Made by a program: the position numbers and the translations under genes | Assembly (NCBI RefSeq): GCF_020523925.1 | Contig: NZ_JAJAPW010000008.1 | Coordinates: 42,184-106,183 of the forward strand | Direction: 5' to 3' | Length of the DNA: 64,000 bases | DNA from: Neotamlana laminarinivorans | GTDB lineage: Bacteria > Bacteroidota > Bacteroidia > Flavobacteriales > Flavobacteriaceae | In this document: positions 57,663 through 64,000 of the stretch, in pieces | Layout of the letters: the number at the start of each line of letters is the position of its first letter | Numbering within the stretch: the first letter of the stretch is position 1 | The notes under the pieces: generated by a model | Told to the model about the DNA's origin: nothing | Seen by the model: the letters and a program-made list of their open reading frames with translations, nothing else | Databases searched by the model: none

Positions 57663-60600
57663 TTACAGTTTAACATCTATTCCTAATGAAACAGTTTTCA
57701 TAGCCGGGGTTAATCCGTAATACGAACCATCAATTGCTTGCTCAGGGTCTATATAAAGCCCTTTATGCTTGGTCCATGTTAAAATGTTTGTACCTCTAGC
57801 GTACATTCTAATAGAACTAAGATGTACTAAAGACGTTATTTTTTCTGGGAAGTTGTAAGCTAATGTTAAATCTTTTAAACGGATAAAACTACCATCGTAA
57901 ACCCAACGGGAAACATTTGCTTGGTTACTACCAGATTGCCCTCCCCAAACAAATTGTGGAAATAATGCATCTGTTTTACCTTCAACCCATCTATTTTCAT
58001 ATAAATAGGTAGCCGTACTTCTTGGAGTTAATCGTCCATCACCTAAAGATCCACGCGCTCTACTATCAAATAAATCGTTACCGTAAGAGTACATAAAATT
58101 AGCATCTAAGGTAAATCCTTTATAAGATAAAGATGTGTTAAAACCACCGTAAAATTCTGGTGTTCCACTTTTACCAATTAAATAACGTTCGGCCTCTCCA
58201 ATATCGTTGGTAATTGTGGTTTCGGTTGCATCTGTATAATATTGTGGTAAACCATTGGTTTGATCTACACCTGCCCAACCATACATGTAGTAAGATTGAA
58301 AATCTTGACCTACTTGGCGTCTGTATGCGCCATCGGTATAATCTTCAACCAATTCTGTAATTTCATTTTTAAGGAAAGTAGTGTTAAAACCTAAACTCCA
58401 TTTGAAATCTTTTTTTGTGATAATATCGGCATTTAAAGTAATTTCAAGTCCTGAATTTTTCATAGAACCGAAATTTTGAGTTAATTCTGTAAAACCAGTT
58501 GTTGGAGAAATAGGCACATCTAAAATTAAATCTGATGATTCACGATTAAAATATTCGACTGTACCGTTAATTTTATTGAATAATCCAAAATCTACCCCAA
58601 CGTTAAAGTTTTCTTGTGTTTCCCATGTTAACTCTGGATTACCTAATTGTGAAGGACTACCTCCTGGTGAACCATCGTAATCTTGCCCATAACCATATAA
58701 ACCTTGCGACGCGAAATTACCAATACCAGCGTTACCCGTAACACCAAAGGAACTTCTTATTTTTAACAAATTTAAAAAAGACATATCTTCTAAGAAATTC
58801 TCTCTAGAAACATTCCAACTTGCTCCAACAGAATAAAATATTCCGTGACGATTATCCGATCCAAATCTAGAAGATCCATCGCGACGCAAACTACCCGATA
58901 AGTAATATTTACGATCGTAATTATAATTAGCTCTAGTAAACATAGAATTAAATGTGTACTCTGAGTCTGAACCACCAACAGCATATTCTGCAGCCGCACT
59001 ACCTAAGTTTCTAACAATGTCATTAGGAAAATCTGTACCAGACCCCCAGTGTGTTTCTCTGTAAGTTTGTTGTGCTTCGTAACCGGCTAAAACATTGAAG
59101 CTATGGCTATCGTTTATATCAAATGAATAATCTACAGTTTGTGTACCTACCCAAGTTTTGTTTAATACAGAGCCTTCGTATGCATAACCATTAGTGGTAT
59201 AACCTGTACCGTAACGACGATTATAATACTGGGATTCACCAATACTAACAACATCAAAATTCCATTGAGAACGAATCAACAAGTTTTTTATAGGTGTTAC
59301 CGTTACAGCAAAATTATCAATTACACGTAAGGTTTTTGTTTCCCATAAATCATCTCCACTTAAACTCCCTACAGGGTTACTACCAATAGGAAAATAGTTT
59401 GCTGAGGCATGTAACGCATTATATTGCCCGTTTTCATCATAAATAGGAATTAGCGGAGATAATTCTAATGTATTTTTAAAAGGGTTGTTCCAAGAACCAC
59501 CATCCGGCGCTGTGCTAGATTTTATATCTGATACTGTTAAATTATTTGAAATTGACACATAATCGTTTACCTTATAATCGATGTTTGCACGTGTGCTGTA
59601 TCTTTTAAAACCGTAGCCAATTATGTAACCTTCCTGATCCATATAGCCTGCAGACATGAAATACTTTACTTTATCCGTTCCTCCTCTTGCACTTAAATCG
59701 TAGCTTTGAGTTACACCTGTACGTGTAATTGCATCTAACCAATTCGTATCTGTAGGCTCTCCAGTTAAAGGATCTGTTTGTTGTATAAACCTTGCATCTA
59801 ATCTTGCTTGTGCCTCTTCTTCTGTGTCTCCTTGGTTTACATAGCCCTCAATAAACAACTCTGTATATTGTGCTGCATTTAAAGGTTTTAAAATATCCTT
59901 GGAAGCTTGAGAGTTAAATCCTGTAAGCGTTTTTAACTCTACAACAGCTTTACCAGACTTTCCTTGTTTAGTCGTAATTAAAATTACACCGTTTGCCCCA
60001 CGCGAACCATAAATAGCTGTAGAGGCGGCATCTTTTAAAACACTTATACTCTCTATATCATTTGGGTTTAAAGAACTAATAACGTTAGAACTTGCTCCGT
60101 CGTTATCGTTTAAAGCTTGACTTCCTGCTGAAATTGGAATACCATCTATAACATAGAGTGGCGAACTTGATGCATTTATAGAACCAATACCTCTAATTCT
60201 AATTTGAGTGTTCGCACCTGGAGCTCCATCTGATGAAGATGCCTGTAAACCTGCTACGTTACCACGTAGTGATTGTTCGAAAGAAGATGTAGGTGCTTGC
60301 TCTAATTGCTCTGACTTTACAACTGAAACAGCACCTGTTATTGATTCTTTTGTTTGTGTACCATAACCAACAATTACTACCTCGTTTAGTGCTGCAGCAC
60401 TTTCTTTCATGGTAATATTAATTTCTTTTTTTGCGCCAACAACTACAGTCTCTGTTGCCATACCAACGTAACTAAACTCTAAAACGCTTTCTTGATTTGG
60501 GACTGAAATATTATATTTTCCATCAAAATCAGATTGTGCACCTGTTTTTGTGCCCTTTACAATAATATTTACGCCTGGTAGTGGCATACCATACTCGTCT

Positions 60601-61004
60601 GTAACAGTACCAGTTATTGTAATTTCTTGTATAACATTAGTTACTTTGGATTCATCTGACTCCTTAACTTTATTTTTTTTAACTACAACTTGTTTACCAT
60701 CAATATTATAAACAAGTCCTGTATTTATAAAAGCTTGATCTAAAACACTAGTTACCGGAGCATTTATAAATTTTAAAGATATTTTTTTTGATGTCTTTAC
60801 AACATCATCTTTATAAAAAAAGATATAATCACTACTATTTTGAATTTTGGTAAATAGCTGTTCTATTGATATACTTTTTACGTCAATATCAATTTTCGAT
60901 TGGCTTGAAATCGTGTTCGCATAAACCGATGTAAGTCCGATACTAAGGAATAATAAAAATATTCTCATGAGAGCTAGAATATCTAAACTTGATTTTTTTT
61001 TCAT
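57663..61004 (-). CDS. SusC/RagA TonB-linked outer-membrane transporter with STN domain
   Basis: 1113 residues: a signal region to about 30, then an STN domain (about 38-110: SIEQLFTKIQNSSDYIFFYK ... VYNIDGKQVVVKK) that signals to FecR. A carboxypeptidase-D-like beta domain follows (about 125-205: GTVTDEYGMPLPGVNIIVKG), then the plug (SITGAVSVVKSEQLEQAPTS; RGIGSINASSSPLYVIDGIP) and a 22-strand barrel to the C-terminal SLGIDVKL. The STN domain is expected when sigma/FecR lie upstream, as here. With SusD it imports a large ligand by TonB energy. Confidence 0.96.
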   Translation of the reverse strand: MKKKSSLDILALMRIFLLFLSIGLTSVYANTISSQSKIDIDVKSISIEQLFTKIQNSSDYIFFYKDDVVKTSKKISLKFINAPVTSVLDQAFINTGLVYNIDGKQVVVKKNKVKESDESKVTNVIQEITITGTVTDEYGMPLPGVNIIVKGTKTGAQSDFDGKYNISVPNQESVLEFSYVGMATETVVVGAKKEINITMKESAAALNEVVIVGYGTQTKESITGAVSVVKSEQLEQAPTSSFEQSLRGNVAGLQASSSDGAPGANTQIRIRGIGSINASSSPLYVIDGIPISAGSQALNDNDGASSNVISSLNPNDIESISVLKDAASTAIYGSRGANGVILITTKQGKSGKAVVELKTLTGFNSQASKDILKPLNAAQYTELFIEGYVNQGDTEEEAQARLDARFIQQTDPLTGEPTDTNWLDAITRTGVTQSYDLSARGGTDKVKYFMSAGYMDQEGYIIGYGFKRYSTRANIDYKVNDYVSISNNLTVSDIKSSTAPDGGSWNNPFKNTLELSPLIPIYDENGQYNALHASANYFPIGSNPVGSLSGDDLWETKTLRVIDNFAVTVTPIKNLLIRSQWNFDVVSIGESQYYNRRYGTGYTTNGYAYEGSVLNKTWVGTQTVDYSFDINDSHSFNVLAGYEAQQTYRETHWGSGTDFPNDIVRNLGSAAAEYAVGGSDSEYTFNSMFTRANYNYDRKYYLSGSLRRDGSSRFGSDNRHGIFYSVGASWNVSRENFLEDMSFLNLLKIRSSFGVTGNAGIGNFASQGLYGYGQDYDGSPGGSPSQLGNPELTWETQENFNVGVDFGLFNKINGTVEYFNRESSDLILDVPISPTTGFTELTQNFGSMKNSGLEITLNADIITKKDFKWSLGFNTTFLKNEITELVEDYTDGAYRRQVGQDFQSYYMYGWAGVDQTNGLPQYYTDATETTITNDIGEAERYLIGKSGTPEFYGGFNTSLSYKGFTLDANFMYSYGNDLFDSRARGSLGDGRLTPRSTATYLYENRWVEGKTDALFPQFVWGGQSGSNQANVSRWVYDGSFIRLKDLTLAYNFPEKITSLVHLSSIRMYARGTNILTWTKHKGLYIDPEQAIDGSYYGLTPAMKTVSLGIDVKL

Positions 61005-61028
61005 ACTTTTGAGTTGAGTTAATTAATG

Positions 61029-61091
61029 TTGCTACGCAAGTAGCAATGTTGAATTTTAAATAGCTGGAAAATGTTGCCGCATTTTCTAGCT
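61029..61091 (-). other. Two hairpins in the fecR-susC spacer
   Basis: Hairpin one: TTGCTAC (61029-61035) with GTAGCAA (61040-61046), perfect with a 4-base loop. Hairpin two: AGCTGGAAAATG with CATTTTCTAGCT (61062-61091), 12 pairs with one G-U. On the minus strand neither is followed by a T-run, so they may be a transcript-processing or attenuation structure in the susC leader rather than a full terminator. Confidence 0.55.
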
Positions 61092-61121
61092 TTTTTAATT
61101 TTAGAATTTAGTTTTCTTCAT

Positions 61122-62192
61122 TTATTGTTTTTTTTGATTTATAATTATTTTATTATTTGTTAAAGAGTATGTCATATCTGTACTAGCTGCAATATTCTGT
61201 AACACGCTTTCTATATTTTCATTTAAATCTAAGTATCCTGAAAATGTTTCGTTAGCTAAGTCATTATCTAAAATATCTACATCAATATTATAATATCTAG
61301 ATACTCGTTTGGTTATATATTTTAAACTATTGTTTTTAAATATTAATATTCCATCACGCCAAGAAAAATAATTATCTACGTTTACTTTTTCAGACATTAT
61401 GCTTTTAGTACCTTTATTAAAACTAGCTTTTGTTCCCGGTGTAATTTTCATTTTTTCTGTAAATTCTGTAGAACCCAGATTTTCTTTATAACTAATTTTT
61501 ACACTACCACTTTTTAATACTGTGTTTGTAATTTTTTCGTCTGTATAACTAGTTACACAAAATACAGTACCAAGCACCTCTACTTCCTGATTTTCGGAAA
61601 GTACTATAAAAGGTTTGCTTTTATTGTGTGCTACATCAAAAATAGCTTCTCCTTCTAAATAAACCTCACGACGTTTCCCATTAAATGCTGCTGGATATAC
61701 TATTTTAGAACCTGAATTTAACCATACCAAACTGCCATCTGAAAGTTTAATTTTTCCACGTCTGCCGTATGGCACTAAAAGTGTATTGTATAGAACTTTA
61801 TTATTTTTTTGAGTGTTTTGTTGTAAATGTTCAGTCTCTCCTAAAACTACCGTTTCGCCAGATTTTGAATAATTTATACCTTTTGAGTCGTCTGTAATAT
61901 TAACACTTTGTCCCTCTGACAATACTAAAACTACTTCTCCAGAATTATTTACATTTATATTATTGGATTCATTTACAAATTTAGATAGAGATGCTTCTGG
62001 AGTTGTCTTATACATAAAAAAACAAGTAACCAATAATATAGCTGAACACATTATAATGCTATAAGCTACTCTGTTTCTTCTTTTTTGCTTTGGAAGCTCG
62101 TTTACAGAGGCAATAATTTTATTTTTAAGCACAACTTTTTCAAGCTCTGTTATTGGTAATATTTTTATTTTGGATGATTCTTTTTCTTTCAT
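61122..62192 (-). CDS. FecR-family anti-sigma factor
   Basis: 356 residues: a short cytoplasmic anti-sigma part (1-42), one membrane helix (43-61, AYSIIMCSAILLVTCFFMYK), and a periplasmic FecR domain (about 125-225; LLVPYGRRGKIKLSDGSLVW, GEAIFDVAHNKSKPF, VEVLGTVFCVTSY). A C-terminal DUF4974/STN-like domain follows (about 275-352; LKYITKRVSRYYNIDVDI). It relays the SusC STN signal to the sigma factor 109 bases upstream. Confidence 0.95.
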   Translation of the reverse strand: MKEKESSKIKILPITELEKVVLKNKIIASVNELPKQKRRNRVAYSIIMCSAILLVTCFFMYKTTPEASLSKFVNESNNINVNNSGEVVLVLSEGQSVNITDDSKGINYSKSGETVVLGETEHLQQNTQKNNKVLYNTLLVPYGRRGKIKLSDGSLVWLNSGSKIVYPAAFNGKRREVYLEGEAIFDVAHNKSKPFIVLSENQEVEVLGTVFCVTSYTDEKITNTVLKSGSVKISYKENLGSTEFTEKMKITPGTKASFNKGTKSIMSEKVNVDNYFSWRDGILIFKNNSLKYITKRVSRYYNIDVDILDNDLANETFSGYLDLNENIESVLQNIAASTDMTYSLTNNKIIINQKKQ

Positions 62193-62300
62193 TTTTTAAC
62201 TTAATAACATTAACTACTCTGCTGTTAGTTAAATTAGTTGGTAACATTTATTTAAAGTAAACTAGGGGCTTTTTATAGACAAAAAGACTACAATATTTTG

Positions 62301-62972
62301 CTAATAATAAAAATTAAGTTTGCGTAATGCTTTTATAGCTCTATATATTGAAGTTCGAGCTGTTTCAACAGAAATACCCATGATTTCTGAAATTTCTTCA
62401 TAAGATCTATCTTCGTTAAACCTTAAATACAATACTCTTCGTTGTTTATCTGTTAAGGTTTTTATTGCCTTAGACAAAGAGCTATTCCTGTGAGCTACTT
62501 GCTCTTTGTTAATTATTTGTCTTTCGCAAGAATCGGTATGATTTTTTGGAGTAGTATCTAATTTAGATTGAAATTCACTATTCTCAAAAGGTTTATCTTT
62601 TACTTTATATTTTTTATTTATTTTTCGTTTTAAAGACTGTAGTAAATAGTATTTAACATTACTGGTAACAGACAGGTTTTTTCTGTATTTGTGTAAATCC
62701 AGGAACAAGTCATGAATACAATCCATAACATAACCTCGGTCTTTAGAATGATACATGCCGTAATTAAACAAAACATCAATATACAAATCGTAAAGTTCAC
62801 CTAAAGCCAACTTATCACCTTTAATAAGTCTTTTCCATATTTTTAAATCTTCATTATTCGAAGTTTTCAAGTTATTTAAACTCGTCTCTTTAGTATTGGA
62901 AAAAACATCTTCATTTACATGTAAATTATTTTCCAAAGCTAAAGCCAACGCTAGTTCTCCATATTCTTGCAT
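62301..62972 (-). CDS. ECF RNA polymerase sigma factor
   Basis: 223 residues from ATG 62972; ATG 63032 would add 20 residues. Region 2 (GELYDLYIDVLFNYGMYHS ... MDCIHDLFLDLHKYRK) and region 4 with a helix-turn-helix (LTDKQRRVLYLRFNEDRSY, ISEIMGISVETARTSIYR) are clear. An N-terminal extension of about 40 residues precedes region 2, longer than usual. It should direct transcription of susC onward when FecR releases it. Confidence 0.93.
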   Translation of the reverse strand: MQEYGELALALALENNLHVNEDVFSNTKETSLNNLKTSNNEDLKIWKRLIKGDKLALGELYDLYIDVLFNYGMYHSKDRGYVMDCIHDLFLDLHKYRKNLSVTSNVKYYLLQSLKRKINKKYKVKDKPFENSEFQSKLDTTPKNHTDSCERQIINKEQVAHRNSSLSKAIKTLTDKQRRVLYLRFNEDRSYEEISEIMGISVETARTSIYRAIKALRKLNFYY

Positions 62973-63440
62973 AAACTTTAAGTTTTGAGTTAGTTTAAAA
63001 GCAGTATTACCGGCTTTCAATAATATAAGCAAAAAATAAAGGCTCTATAGACAAATTTATTAGATTGATAAGAAATTTTGCGTTATTATAAATAATTAGC
63101 TCCTTTTTAATACAACAACCTTTTTTTTGATAGCAAAAAATCAATTATACTCAATAATAACTAAACTCAACCATGTAATTAATCTTACAAAACACTATTA
63201 ATGGATAGTACTTACTTTATTTAAAATTTGAATGTTCAATACAAAAAGGTCGTTATTTTGGATGAAAACAAAAACATTTCAACTAAATCGGAACAAAAAA
63301 ATGTAACAAGTATTATTATGAGTGGAAAAGTAGGTTGAAAAAATGGATTTTAATAATACACGCCAAGGCTATTAGTATATAACTAGAACTAAGCTGTTAA
63401 TTATGTGAACCTAAATAATATTTATGGACATTTTTTAAAA

Positions 63441-63474
63441 CAAAAAAGTCTTAACATATATGTTAAGACTTTTT
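63441..63474 (-). terminator. Perfect-palindrome terminator
   Basis: AAAAAGTCTTAACATA and its exact reverse complement form a 32-base palindrome (63443-63474). On the minus strand it ends in a T-run continuing to TTTTTTGTTTT. It has the placing of a tRNA terminator relative to the remnant at 63475-63508. Confidence 0.75.
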
Positions 63475-63508
63475 GTGATCGCGACAGGATTTAAGTTCTG
63501 TCCGTAAT
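63475..63508 (-). pseudogene. Decayed tRNA 3'-end-like fragment
   Basis: On the minus strand ACAGAACTTAAATCCTGTCG resembles a T-arm (CAGG-TTCRAAT-CCTG) with several changes, followed by CGCGATCAC like an acceptor 3' strand. No 5' half is present. With the terminator just downstream it looks like a leftover tRNA 3' end, as at att scars. Confidence 0.4.
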
Positions 63509-63797
63509 TCGTATGTATAACGTGCTATTCCAGCTTGCTTAAAAGTGAACTAACCGAATAACTGACAAGCTATTTTTGTTAAAATTAAGCTTATTGGCTT
63601 TCATCCAATACTGAGTAAATTTACAAATCAAAAGGGTATAAAACAATATAAATTGTATTAAAAAAGGCAACTAATACTTACTACTAAATGGCTCTGTTTA
63701 TAAAATAAGTTTAAACCCTAATTTCTTATTTTAAATTTAAGTATGAGACCTGGTAATAATAAAATGACTTTGTTATACCTTAATCTTGTAAAGTCCA

Positions 63798-63995
63798 TTA
63801 GCTTGTGACGTATTCTTGAATGGTGTCTTGGTCTATACCGGTGTATTCTGAGAACTCTTTGATGGTAATAAATTGATGTGGCTCCTTATTAAAGTGCTGC
63901 TTAATTTTAGATAATAACTTACGGCCGTAGCGTTCTGTTCGACCGGTTATTCGTTGGATATCTTTGGGGTATATGCAGGCGCGTTCTAACTTCAA
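63798..63995 (-). CDS. Small helix-turn-helix-like protein
   Basis: 65 residues: MKLERACIYPKDIQRITGRT, then YGRKLLSKIKQHFNKEPHQ and FSEYTGIDQDTIQEYV. Two short helical modules recall small DNA-binding proteins found repeatedly in flavobacterial accessory regions, often near mobile elements. I know no function. It starts five bases from the window edge, so a longer N-terminus cannot be excluded. Confidence 0.6.
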   Translation of the reverse strand: MKLERACIYPKDIQRITGRTERYGRKLLSKIKQHFNKEPHQFITIKEFSEYTGIDQDTIQEYVTS

Positions 63996-64000
63996 GGGTG

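Larger units (their letters stand above)
63033..63797. other. Long spacer between sigma gene and HTH gene
   Basis: About 765 bases. On the minus strand TAAATTTG at 63059-63052 could be the -7 box for the sigma gene, with no good -33 box. A perfect-palindrome terminator (63443-63474) and a decayed tRNA-like stretch (63475-63508) are listed separately. Nothing else was recognised. Confidence 0.45.

Noticed and set aside
46397..63032. Classical polysaccharide utilisation locus
   Set aside because: SusC/SusD and sigma/FecR are present, but there is no glycoside hydrolase, polysaccharide lyase, esterase or sulfatase, so a glycan substrate is not supported.

Overview
This window is an AT-rich chromosome segment of a marine-type member of the Bacteroidota, most likely family Flavobacteriaceae. 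The support is a SusC/SusD pair driven by an ECF sigma factor and FecR, promoters of the TTTG-N19/20-TAnnTTTG type, frequent absence of Shine-Dalgarno sequences, lipoproteins with LxxC boxes, and flavobacterial neighbourhoods such as tamB divergent to tsaD. Species cannot be read from the sequence.

Layout. 1-6600: a truncated membrane-anchored protein, a CPBP-type membrane protease, an Lrp regulator divergent to a Cys/Met-metabolism PLP enzyme, NhaC, then peroxiredoxin, thioredoxin and a small DUF6952-like protein. 6900-11000: the peroxide-defence group (ankyrin protein and KatG on the minus strand, Tpx and a DgkA-type kinase on the plus strand). 11000-17300: an envelope run (FtsK, LolA-like, LptF/G-like) followed by RibB with a degenerate GTP cyclohydrolase domain. 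17300-19500: a KdnA-like aminotransferase, a nitroreductase, a structured RNA-like element and tRNA-Ser(UGA). 20200-25800: a probable small genomic island bounded by a 19-bp direct repeat of the tRNA-Pro 3' end, carrying lipoproteins, a DKNYY protein, unknown proteins and gene fragments. 25780-35600: tRNA-Pro(UGG), tRNA-Ser(GCU), PgpH-like HD phosphohydrolase, thiolase, NlpC/P60 peptidase, MBL hydrolase, ModF-like ATPase, BadF/NagK-type kinase, GAPDH and PfkA. 35700-46400: TamB, TsaD, PPIase, RsmE, DUF4159, a SpoU methyltransferase, an AI-2E-family permease and a THUMP-like methyltransferase.

46400-63000 is the most coherent functional unit. All genes are on the minus strand, in the order ECF sigma, FecR, SusC with an STN domain, SusD, M19-type dipeptidase homologue, metal amidohydrolase lipoprotein, VCBS beta-propeller, second amidohydrolase lipoprotein, DASS transporter, SSS symporter. 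It reads as a substrate-sensing outer-membrane uptake locus whose enzymes are hydrolases of the dipeptidase/amidohydrolase type rather than glycosidases. The substrate is therefore probably a peptide-like or amide compound, not a glycan (inference).

The right edge (63440-63510) holds a terminator preceded by a decayed tRNA-3'-end-like stretch and then a small helix-turn-helix-like gene. This looks like the scar of a second tRNA-targeted insertion continuing beyond the window. The most noteworthy items are the tRNA-Pro island with its displaced terminator, the SusCD-hydrolase locus with an M19 protein lacking the usual metal ligands, the degenerate RibA domain, the orphan KdnA-like enzyme, and two genes whose conserved N-termini lack a standard start codon.
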